Shown one piece after another: positions 1 through 5,564 of a stretch of 6,360 nucleotides of DNA. Below the pieces are notes generated by a model. The model saw only the letters and a program-made list of their open reading frames with translations. It searched no databases and had not been told where the DNA came from. The stretch is from Acidobacteriota bacterium (lineage in GTDB: Bacteria > Acidobacteriota > Thermoanaerobaculia > Multivoradales > JAHEKO01). Within the stretch, counting starts at the first letter, position 1; each line of letters starts with the position of its first letter. Position numbers and translations under genes: made by a program. The DNA lies in assembly GCA_029861655.1 (NCBI GenBank), contig JAOTZA010000191.1, positions 1 to 6,360 on the forward strand. Reading direction: 5' to 3'.

Positions 1-1304
1 GCGATATCGGCGGGGCTCGAGACCTCGCGGCCCACGATCTGGCCCTCGATCCCGGGGGCGATGTCGGACAGCACGGCGAGAGCCGCTCGGTACAACTCTT
101 CGTTTCGCTCTTGGCTCCAGCCGCCCCCGAGATCAAAGGGCGCAAAGTGGACGAGAACCGAGGCTACATGGTGGCCGCGCGGCGCCAGCTCCGGCGACTC
201 GATCGTGGGGAAGGAGATATCGAGCACCGGCCAGTCCGAGAAGCGCCGATACTTGATCGCATCAGAGGCCCGCTCGAGGTCGTCGAGGCTGGCTCCGGTT
301 CGCACGTGCTCGAAGACCTGCCCGGATCGACTGGAGAACTCCGGGTACCCGGTCAAAGCAAGGTGGATTTTGGCCGTGGTCCCGCGGCAGCGGAAGTTCT
401 GGACATGCGCCTCGAAGCGACGCGACAGGACTGCCCCCGGCACGAGGCGCAGAAAGATCTGCTTTGGATCGCACGAAGCGGCGACGGTTGCGGCCTCGAT
501 CTCCTCTCCACCGAGCAGTCTGACTCCCGAGACCTTCCCTCCCTTTAGAGAGATTCGCTCGACCGCGGCTTCTGTCCGAATCTCGGCGCCATGGCTCCTG
601 GCTGCCTTCTCGAGCGCCGTGACCAGCGCCGCAGGCCCTCCTCGGATGGTGGGGCCCGCCAGCGATTCGTGGAGAAGCAGGTTGGCGTTGCTTCCCGGCG
701 ACCTGGGCCCGGTATTCGTCGAGTACACCGCGGGTGCGGCGAGAGCCGCCTTGAGGGTCTCGGAGGCGAAGCGCTCTCCGAGCCAGTCGGCAACGCTCAT
801 CGGCGCGATGCGCAGAAGCTCCATCATGTCGGTCTTGCCCAGGAGCCGTATGGACACCGCCGCTCTCGCCAGTTTTAGGAGGTCGCCGGCAGCCGGCTCG
901 AGAAGATCGGCCGGGGCGTTGTCGGCAAGCCTCTGGATCACCGGGCGGATACGGTCGAGGAATCTCCGCCACTCGATATGGCGGTTGTCGACCTCTTGCC
1001 GGTCGAGCACGAAACCGGACCCGCCCCGCCCGAGCACCAGGGTCTGAGGTGCCTGGGAGCTTCGTGAGAGACCATGACTCTCGAGCGCCAGGAGTTCGAC
1101 CACCCAGGATCGAACGCGCGAGGTGTCGTGAAGTATCCCCGTGGTTCGGTACCCGGGGTGGAATTCCTCACCGGCCGCCAGGCCGCCGACGACATCGCGA
1201 GCCTCGACGATCAGGACGCGTCGACCGCGTTTGGCGAGAAGCGCCCCGGCGGTCAGACCGTTGTGACCGGCGCCGATGACGATGACGTCGTAGCGCTGCG
1301 TCAT
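1..1304 (-). CDS. PYROXD2/phytoene-desaturase-like FAD-dependent oxidoreductase, paralog A (C-terminus cut by window edge)
   Basis: Reading the minus strand from an ATG at 1304-1302 gives 434 uninterrupted codons to the left edge, with no stop, so the gene is partial. Residues 5-16 (YDVIVIGAGHNG) form the FAD-binding Rossmann start of the GxGxxG type. The acidic end of beta-2 is VEAR (33-36), followed by GG at 40-41. Further on are the family segments SETLKAAL, GPRSPGSNANLLLHE and GAEIRTEAAVE, then SCDPKQIF. All of these align with the neighbouring complete paralog (1304-2899), and by that alignment about 70 residues are missing, including the C-terminal FAD-contacting GTHPGGG region. The start codon overlaps the stop of the upstream gene by one base (TGATG), and only a weak GGTGAG-like ribosome site precedes it, so translational reinitiation is likely. 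The family (COG1233) does flavin-dependent desaturations or oxidations; the substrate is unknown. A distinctive difference is that the loop after LLLHE is about eight residues shorter than in the paralog and lacks its WGYSKGG aromatic motif. Confidence 0.93.
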   Translation of the reverse strand, partial: MTQRYDVIVIGAGHNGLTAGALLAKRGRRVLIVEARDVVGGLAAGEEFHPGYRTTGILHDTSRVRSWVVELLALESHGLSRSSQAPQTLVLGRGGSGFVLDRQEVDNRHIEWRRFLDRIRPVIQRLADNAPADLLEPAAGDLLKLARAAVSIRLLGKTDMMELLRIAPMSVADWLGERFASETLKAALAAPAVYSTNTGPRSPGSNANLLLHESLAGPTIRGGPAALVTALEKAARSHGAEIRTEAAVERISLKGGKVSGVRLLGGEEIEAATVAASCDPKQIFLRLVPGAVLSRRFEAHVQNFRCRGTTAKIHLALTGYPEFSSRSGQVFEHVRTGASLDDLERASDAIKYRRFSDWPVLDISFPTIESPELAPRGHHVASVLVHFAPFDLGGGWSQERNEELYRAALAVLSDIAPGIEGQIVGREVSSPADI

Positions 1305-2899
1305 CACTCACCCACCGCGAGTATCGCCGCGGCTGCGAGCTGCCCGGAGGCACCCATGATGCCGCCTCCCGGGTGGGTGCCCGAGCCGCACATCCAGAGG
1401 TCTTTGACCGGTGTCTTGTAGCGCGACCAGCCGGCGGCCGGTCGCTGGAAAAGCAGTTGCTCGAGGCTGAGCTCGCCCTGGAAGATATTGCCCTCGCTGA
1501 GCCCAAACTCCTGCTCGAGATCCCAGGGGGTGAGCACCTGGCGGTAGAGAATCGACTCCTCGAGCCCAGGGCAGTATTCTGCGAGGGTGGCGACCACCGC
1601 ATCACCAAAGGCTTCCCGCTTCGACGGCCAGTTCTCGGCGCCTTCCTTGATGTCGTAAGGGGCGTATTGAACAAACATCGAGATGATGTGCTGGCCAGGC
1701 GGCGCCACGCTCGGGTCCATGATCGAAGGGATCACCACGTTGATGTAGGGACGGCTCGAAAACTCTCCGTATTTGGCCTGATCGTAGGCGCGCTCGAGGT
1801 AGTCAATGCTCGGAGCGATGGCGATGTCGCCGCGCAGAAACTCCGTCCCTTCGCGGCCGCGAAACCTTGGCAGCCGATCGACCGCCAGGTTGACCTTGCC
1901 CGATGACCCGCGAAGCTTGTAGCGCTCGATCGAGCCCACGAACTCGCCATCGAGGTTGTCACGGCCGACGAGCCCCAGAAATGTCAACCGGGGGTCACAA
2001 CTCGAGATGACCTTGGCGGCTTGGATCTCGTCGCCGTTTTCGAGAACGACGCCGGTCGCTCGTCCGTTCTCGAGTAGCACCCGCGCTACCGGTGCCTCGG
2101 TCCGGATCTCGGCTCCAAGGCTCTCTGCGGCGCGAGCGCAGGCCAGGCTCAAGCCGCCGGTGCCGCCCTTCGAATAGCCCCAGGAGCGGAAAGCACCGTC
2201 GATCTCACCCATATAGTGGTGCAAGAGGACGTAGGCCGTACCCGGTGAACGAACCCCGAGGAATGTACCGATGATGCCGCTCACCGACATCGGAGCTTTG
2301 AGCGTGTCCGACTCGAACCACATGTCGAGGAAGTCGACGGCGCTCATCGTCAGCAGCTTCATATTCATGTGGATCGCGTCGGGGCCGGCCTTGCGGAACA
2401 AGTTGCCGAGCTCGAGCAAGCGGGCGAGCTCGCGGGGTCTGAAGGAGGTCGGGTCGGGTGCCGGTCCGTCGATGATGTGCCGGACGAGCTGCCCCATCTT
2501 GGTCATCGTGAGGCTGAACTCAGGATAGATCTCGGCGTCATGGGGGCTAAAACGCGAGATCTCCCGCCGAGTGCGAGCCCCGTCGGCCCAGCGGCACAGA
2601 CCCGGTCCCTCGAGCTGCGGAGTAAACGCGGTTTCGAGCGGAATGATCTCCATTCCGTGCCGCGCCAGGTCGAGGTCGCGGATAATCGAAGGTCTGAACA
2701 GGCTGACGACATAGGAGCAAACCGAGAACTGGAAACCCGGGCAGAGCTCCTCGGTGACTGAGGCGCCACCCAAGACGTGACGGCGCTCGAGCACCAGGAC
2801 TCGGCGCCCCGCTCGAGCCAGATAGGCGGCGCACACCAGGCCGTTGTGCCCGCCTCCGATAATCACTGCGTCATAGCGTCCCGCTCTGGCCGCGCTCAT
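1304..2899 (-). CDS. PYROXD2/phytoene-desaturase-like FAD-dependent oxidoreductase, paralog B (complete)
   Basis: This is a 531-residue soluble flavoenzyme of the CrtI/amine-oxidase fold, subgroup PYROXD2-like (COG1233). The N-terminal dinucleotide-binding motif is VIIGGGHNG (12-20), with the beta-2 acidic residue E38 in VLERR and the following GG at 44-45. The middle holds the substrate-side domain with TLKAPMSVSG, GVRSPGTAYVLLHHYMG and WGYSKGGTGGLS. The C-terminus has CGSGTHPGGGIMGASG (504-519), the conserved segment that closes over the flavin. Length and motif order fit a complete member. The ATG at 2899 is supported by GAGGA at 2911-2907, seven bases upstream, and overlaps the stop of the upstream GcvT-like gene as ATGA. 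Its own stop overlaps the start of paralog A. Despite resemblance to phytoene desaturase, no other carotenoid gene is nearby, so a carotenoid role is not supported. The GcvT-like partner makes oxidation of a methylated or amine compound a better guess. No signal peptide or membrane helix is visible. Confidence 0.95.
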   Translation of the reverse strand: MSAARAGRYDAVIIGGGHNGLVCAAYLARAGRRVLVLERRHVLGGASVTEELCPGFQFSVCSYVVSLFRPSIIRDLDLARHGMEIIPLETAFTPQLEGPGLCRWADGARTRREISRFSPHDAEIYPEFSLTMTKMGQLVRHIIDGPAPDPTSFRPRELARLLELGNLFRKAGPDAIHMNMKLLTMSAVDFLDMWFESDTLKAPMSVSGIIGTFLGVRSPGTAYVLLHHYMGEIDGAFRSWGYSKGGTGGLSLACARAAESLGAEIRTEAPVARVLLENGRATGVVLENGDEIQAAKVISSCDPRLTFLGLVGRDNLDGEFVGSIERYKLRGSSGKVNLAVDRLPRFRGREGTEFLRGDIAIAPSIDYLERAYDQAKYGEFSSRPYINVVIPSIMDPSVAPPGQHIISMFVQYAPYDIKEGAENWPSKREAFGDAVVATLAEYCPGLEESILYRQVLTPWDLEQEFGLSEGNIFQGELSLEQLLFQRPAAGWSRYKTPVKDLWMCGSGTHPGGGIMGASGQLAAAAILAVGE

Positions 2900-4086
2900 G
2901 CTCGTTTCCTCGCGGGGTTGTAGAACGGCGGCTCGAGCACTCTAGCGGTCACCCGGTGGCGCCGGTACTCGGCGGTGAGCTCGATTCTGACGGTGGAACC
3001 CGGTTTGGCGAAAGATGCTTCGATCTGAGCCAGGGCAAGGTTCTTCTTCAATGTCGGCGACCAGGCACCGCTGGTGGCTTGGCCGATCCAGCGGTCGGAT
3101 CCGTCGTACACCGGCCGGCCGTCGCGCCAGGCTTCGGTGGAGAGCTCGGGCGGTAGACCATAACCGGCGAAAACCGACTCGAGCTCTCCCCAATCGATGT
3201 CGAGACCGACAAGCAGACGCTTGGCGCCGGCTTTCTTTTCGCGTCTAAGGGCTGTGTGGCCGACGAATGGATCGCGGTCGAGCTTGACCGTCCAGCCCAG
3301 TCCGAGCTCGAAGGGGGAGGACTTTCTTTCCTCGGTTAGACAGTGATGGGCGCTGAAGTAGTCGACACCGTTCATGATGAAGCCGGCCTCGAGCCGCGCA
3401 ACATCCAAGGCATCCAGACCCGCAGGCAGCAGCCCATAGTCGCGTCCCGCGTCGGTCAGGGCGTCATAGACCCGCAACGCTTCGTCGCGTTCGATCCAGA
3501 TCTCGTAGCCGAGGTCACCGGTGTAACCAGTTCGTGAGATCCAGACATCGGCGCCATCGAGGCTGGCTTGCCGGATAGCGAAGAACTTGAGCGAGGCGAT
3601 GTCGGTATCGGTCACTTGACTCAGGATCTCGCGGGAATTGGGTCCTTGGAGAGCGAGCGCGCCGAACCGGGCCGTCGAGTCCTCGATCGTCACGTCATGC
3701 TGCCGGCGCGATCGGTCGAACCACGACAACGACGGCTCGGCGGCGGTCATGCGGAAATGCGTCTTGGCCAAGCGCGCGATAGTGCCGTCATCCACTACCT
3801 TGCCGTCGTCATCACACCAGCAGAGATAAGTCACGCGTCCGATCTTGAGCTTCTTGATGTCCTTGACCGTCAACTCCGACAGAAAGGCGGCGGCGCCGGG
3901 GCCGTAGACCTCGTACTTGAAGAGTGGTGAGACGTCGATCAGACCGGCGGCGTGGCGAAACGCGAAGTACTCGGGTTCATGGTGTGTTCGGTAGGAACAC
4001 ACGGCATGAAACCCCGCCCAGTCCTTCCACTTCATGCTGGTGCACAGCGTCGAAGTGCGGGAGTGAAAGGGTGTCGGAATCGGCAT
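2896..4086 (-). CDS. GcvT-like aminomethyltransferase family protein (folate-dependent)
   Basis: This is a 396-residue member of the GcvT/aminomethyltransferase family, which transfers one-carbon groups to tetrahydrofolate. The N-terminal fold is clear: TPFHSR (5-10), the DWAG segment (22-25), AGLIDVSPLFKYEVYGPGAAAFL (47-69) and GKVVDD (95-100). The last of these contains the family's conserved functional aspartate. LQGPN (146-150), RTGYTGDLGYEIW (185-197, the folate-site signature) and LDALDVARLEAG (224-235) follow. The C-terminal GCV_T_C-type domain shows IGQATSGAWSPTLKKNLALA (334-353). The ATG at 4086 was chosen because the TPFHSR segment belongs to the family's usual N-terminus; no strong ribosome site precedes it. 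No glycine-cleavage partners (gcvH, gcvP) are present. The gene instead leads an operon with two FAD oxidoreductases, overlapping the next start by four bases. The substrate may therefore not be glycine: relatives include DMSP demethylase and dimethylglycine/sarcosine-type enzymes. The gcvT symbol is withheld for that reason. Confidence 0.93.
   Translation of the reverse strand: MPIPTPFHSRTSTLCTSMKWKDWAGFHAVCSYRTHHEPEYFAFRHAAGLIDVSPLFKYEVYGPGAAAFLSELTVKDIKKLKIGRVTYLCWCDDDGKVVDDGTIARLAKTHFRMTAAEPSLSWFDRSRRQHDVTIEDSTARFGALALQGPNSREILSQVTDTDIASLKFFAIRQASLDGADVWISRTGYTGDLGYEIWIERDEALRVYDALTDAGRDYGLLPAGLDALDVARLEAGFIMNGVDYFSAHHCLTEERKSSPFELGLGWTVKLDRDPFVGHTALRREKKAGAKRLLVGLDIDWGELESVFAGYGLPPELSTEAWRDGRPVYDGSDRWIGQATSGAWSPTLKKNLALAQIEASFAKPGSTVRIELTAEYRRHRVTARVLEPPFYNPARKRA
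2905..2911 (-). promoter_or_regulatory. Ribosome binding site of the complete oxidoreductase (paralog B)
   Basis: On the minus strand GAGGAAA lies with AGGA seven bases upstream of the ATG at 2899, inside the end of the GcvT-like coding region. It fixes the start of paralog B and shows that this gene can initiate on its own, in addition to coupling through the ATGA overlap. Confidence 0.7.
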
Positions 4087-4365
4087 GACTCTGGTGAAGA
4101 GTCTACTCGGGTTGAAGCCCGGGAGAGAAACCGTTGACCCCCGTTATTGGGTGGCTACCGAACCGTTACGGGGTTGGGAAGAAGCTGCCGGTTGCCTCCG
4201 GATTTATGAACTGGAGAACCGACTCTCTGGTGGCGGGCGCAAGAGTCATGGCGGTCGCAACGAGAGACGCCGAAGACGAACCCGGAGGCGAAAATGCCGA
4301 CAGCGAAGATCGCCGGTAGTCGAGACAGGCTTGGAAAACTCTCGCGCTGGAGCCGAGAAGCTCCG
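4087..4365. other. Intergenic gap upstream of the GcvT/oxidoreductase operon
   Basis: About 280 bases separate the small bipolar protein gene from the GcvT-like gene. No convincing gene, tRNA or riboswitch consensus is seen; in particular I could not match the glycine riboswitch core. The plus-strand reading frames here are arginine-rich shadows. Modest structure is present: an inverted repeat CCCCGT (4139-4144) with ACGGGG (4168-4173), a direct repeat AACCGTT (4129-4135 and 4161-4167), and a small CGGG/CCCG hairpin (4108-4121). These could belong to the leader of the operon mRNA. The operon promoter probably lies here, but no good -35/-10 pair was found. Confidence 0.5.
4335..4364 (-). terminator. 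Possible weak terminator after the small bipolar protein gene
   Basis: Just past the stop of the 88-residue gene, the minus strand reads GGAGC-TTCTCG-GCTCC, a five-base-pair hairpin (six with a G-U pair) at 4364-4349. A T4 run follows only about ten bases later (4338-4335). The stem is short and the T-run is detached, so this is at best an inefficient intrinsic terminator and some readthrough into the GcvT operon is possible. Confidence 0.3.
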
Positions 4366-4632
4366 CTAGGGGGCCGTCTCCTGGGCCTCCTCGGCCGACT
4401 CTTCTTCTTCCTCTTCGACGACTTCCAGATCGTCGTTGAGAACCACTTCTGTCTCGTGCACGGCGGCGCCCCAGTCGATAGTGGGATCCTCGAACGGATC
4501 GGCGGTAGCGACCGGGGTCTCGGTCTCTTTCTTGAGCTCGCGGCGCTCTACCTTTCGCGCGTGTTTTTCGCGCCTCTTCTGCTGGCGCGCACGCTCTCGC
4601 TGCCGCCGGACCATTGATGCTTGATTAGCCAT
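4366..4632 (-). CDS. Small charge-bipolar hypothetical protein (88 aa)
   Basis: I do not recognise a named family, although similar small MANxxS...RQRE-type basic proteins occur as hypotheticals in high-GC Gram-negative bacteria. From the ATG at 4632 the protein is 88 residues. Residues 8-36 are a run of Arg/Lys/Gln/Glu (RRQRERARQQKRREKHARK), probably one long basic helix. A linker holds DPFEDPTIDWG (45-55), and residues 67-86 are very acidic with a Glu-rich stretch EEEEEE at 73-78. There is no signal peptide and no membrane helix. This start was preferred over an in-frame ATG at 4680 because GAGGGG (4644-4639) sits six bases upstream, and the extra 16 residues of the longer version look like untranslated leader. 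A basic head with an acidic tail suits nucleic-acid or ribosome association, or a chaperone-like role, but that is inference. It lies 87 bases downstream of the LysM protein gene on the same strand. Confidence 0.75.
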   Translation of the reverse strand: MANQASMVRRQRERARQQKRREKHARKVERRELKKETETPVATADPFEDPTIDWGAAVHETEVVLNDDLEVVEEEEEESAEEAQETAP

Positions 4633-4638
4633 AGCAAA

Positions 4639-4644
4639 CCCCTC
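4639..4644 (-). promoter_or_regulatory. Ribosome binding site deciding the start of the small bipolar protein
   Basis: The minus strand carries GAGGGG six bases before the ATG at 4632. The upstream in-frame ATG at 4680 has no comparable site close to it, so the shorter 88-residue product is favoured. Confidence 0.6.
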
Positions 4645-4669
4645 GGGGAAACACTTTCCTCCGGTTGGA

Positions 4670-4687
4670 TCCGGCGTCACGGCCGGA
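4670..4687. repeat. Perfect 6-bp inverted repeat between the LysM gene and the small protein gene
   Basis: TCCGGC (4670-4675) and GCCGGA (4682-4687) can form a six-base-pair stem with a six-base loop. No T-run follows on either strand, so it does not look like a Rho-independent terminator. It may be a processing or stabilising hairpin in the leader of the 88-residue gene, or chance in GC-rich DNA. Confidence 0.3.
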
Positions 4688-4698
4688 CCGGAACACCT

Positions 4699-4707
4699 AT
4701 TGTAGCA
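4699..4707 (-). promoter_or_regulatory. Possible extended -10 promoter for the small bipolar protein gene
   Basis: The minus strand reads TGCTACAAT, an extended -10 pattern (TGn followed by a 5-of-6 match to TATAAT), just after the LysM gene's stop codon. No recognisable -35 box lies at the usual distance. Transcription would start near 4692, giving a leader of about 60 bases containing the TCCGGC/GCCGGA hairpin and the ribosome site. Confidence 0.4.
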
Positions 4708-4719
4708 GAAGGGTTACGG

Positions 4720-5454
4720 CTACTGGGCTGTCGGTAGCTGGAGGACTTGGCCCGGGTAGATGCGGTTGGAGCGCAGGCCGTTGGTCCGTATGACCTCACG
4801 GACCGTCGTGCGATGCTTGCGGGCGATAGTCCAGAGGGTGTCGCCTCGCGCAACGCGGTACCGCTCCTCGGCGCCTGCCTTCTTCAGCTGTTCGACATAG
4901 CGCAGATAGGGATCTGGGAAGACGGCCAGGTGATAGTGAGGCGGCCGCCGTTCGCGGTTGGCTTCGAGAACACCTTCTCCTTCGAGTGAGAGAAGGACAT
5001 CCTCGAGCCACGAACGGCAGGAACCTCGATTCGGTCGTCTTAGATCGAGCGCCATGCCGGTAGGGTGGACCGAGTCGGGAGAGGCGTTAGCTGGTTGGTA
5101 GCGGCGCGGCCGCGTGAGGCTGGTGACTACGAGCTTCTCGCCGCATGCGGCTCGATACTGCCGCGACAGTCTCTCGACAAATGTCTTGACGGCCGGGCGG
5201 GTGTAAGGGAAGGATACTCCGTGGAGATCGAAGTCGGCGCCGTCTGTCACTCGCACCAGATAGCCCTTGCTGACGAATTGCTCCAGTTGCTCCCGGTTCG
5301 AGATATAGGTGAAATCGTGGCGTCGCGCCTGGATGTTCTGACGTTCGAGGGAGGAGCGACCAGCCCGCAGGCTGGCGCCCGCCGCCAGGCTGGGACCGAG
5401 CAGCATGACGAGAGCAAGAGCTCCAATCGTCCTATGAATACGTTTACCCCTCAT
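4720..5454 (-). CDS. Secreted DUF5715/M15-like protein with C-terminal LysM domain
   Basis: This 244-residue exported protein probably acts on or binds peptidoglycan. It has a signal peptide: a basic start MRGKRIHRT, a hydrophobic core at about 10-24, and likely cleavage near AAGA-S at 28. The central region (about 50-182) contains LTRPRRYQ (113-120), SVHPTGMALDL (128-138) and HYHLAVFPDP (173-182). The pattern SxHxxGxAxD plus HxH resembles the zinc-binding residues of M15 D,D-/L,D-peptidases (H130, D137, H173 or H175) and is typical of DUF5715-type proteins. The usual ExxH catalytic glutamate of M15 enzymes is not in place: the residue three before H173 is R170. Activity is therefore uncertain. 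Residues 199-241 are a LysM domain (YRVARGDTLWTIA to YPGQVLQL) that binds N-acetylglucosamine-containing wall polymers. The ATG at 5454 is the only usable start before an in-frame stop upstream; AGGGAG directly abuts it, an unusually tight spacing. Confidence 0.88.
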   Translation of the reverse strand: MRGKRIHRTIGALALVMLLGPSLAAGASLRAGRSSLERQNIQARRHDFTYISNREQLEQFVSKGYLVRVTDGADFDLHGVSFPYTRPAVKTFVERLSRQYRAACGEKLVVTSLTRPRRYQPANASPDSVHPTGMALDLRRPNRGSCRSWLEDVLLSLEGEGVLEANRERRPPHYHLAVFPDPYLRYVEQLKKAGAEERYRVARGDTLWTIARKHRTTVREVIRTNGLRSNRIYPGQVLQLPTAQ

Positions 5455-5510
5455 CTCCCTGAATCGGTCTTCGCGAAGCCGCTCCGGCTCGCCATCTGGA
5501 TCTGTAACTA

Positions 5511-5540
5511 ACTATAAACAAAGGCAATTGTTGACGTCAA
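5511..5540 (-). promoter_or_regulatory. Sigma70-like promoter for the LysM protein gene
   Basis: On the minus strand TTGACG (5540-5535) and TATAGT (5516-5511) are separated by 18 bases, each a 5-of-6 match to the consensus boxes. Transcription would begin near 5504, giving a leader of about 50 bases before the ATG at 5454. It is an AT-rich island in otherwise GC-rich DNA, which strengthens the call. Confidence 0.6.
5531..5540. promoter_or_regulatory. Perfect palindrome TTGACGTCAA in the divergent intergenic region, candidate operator
   Basis: TTGACGTCAA reads the same on both strands and overlaps the -35 box of the minus-strand promoter. A dimeric regulator bound here would block that promoter and could also affect the cytochrome gene starting 25 bases away at 5565. 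The palindrome also places a TTGACG on the plus strand, but no -10 box follows it at the right distance. It does not match the Fnr/Crp spacing (TTGAT-N4-ATCAA). Confidence 0.35.
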
Positions 5541-5551
5541 TAGAGCTCTTT

Positions 5552-5556
5552 GGGAG
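5552..5556 (+). promoter_or_regulatory. Ribosome binding site of the membrane cytochrome gene
   Basis: GGGAG lies eight bases upstream of the ATG at 5565 on the plus strand. It supports that start over the in-frame TTG at 5550. Confidence 0.6.
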
Positions 5557-5564
5557 TTGCTAAC

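Noticed and set aside
61..1047. Long plus-strand open frame opposite paralog A
   Set aside because: It is serine/arginine-rich with no recognisable domain and lies antisense to a frame with clear FAD-binding motifs; GC-rich codon use commonly leaves such antisense frames open.
1304..2899. Carotenoid phytoene desaturase (crtI)
   Set aside because: The fold is shared, but the motifs fit the PYROXD2-like branch, and there is no crtB or other carotenoid gene in the window; the neighbour is a GcvT-like protein.
4155..4319. Minus-strand frame ending at 4155 with a hydrophobic stretch (LPAIFAVGIFASGFVFGVS, 4319-4263) resembling a membrane helix
   Set aside because: It has no ATG, GTG or TTG start or ribosome site between the upstream gene and the hydrophobic stretch, and it degenerates afterwards. 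It could be a relic of a broken gene, but that cannot be supported from this window.
4087..4365. Glycine riboswitch upstream of the GcvT-like gene
   Set aside because: Looked for because gcvT genes often carry one. Some GGAGA and CTCT pieces occur, but mostly on the plus strand and not in the consensus order, and no paired core could be built.
4085..4369. Arginine-rich plus-strand frame in the gap upstream of the operon
   Set aside because: No ribosome site, very biased composition, and it partly overlaps ends of two minus-strand genes; judged a compositional artefact.
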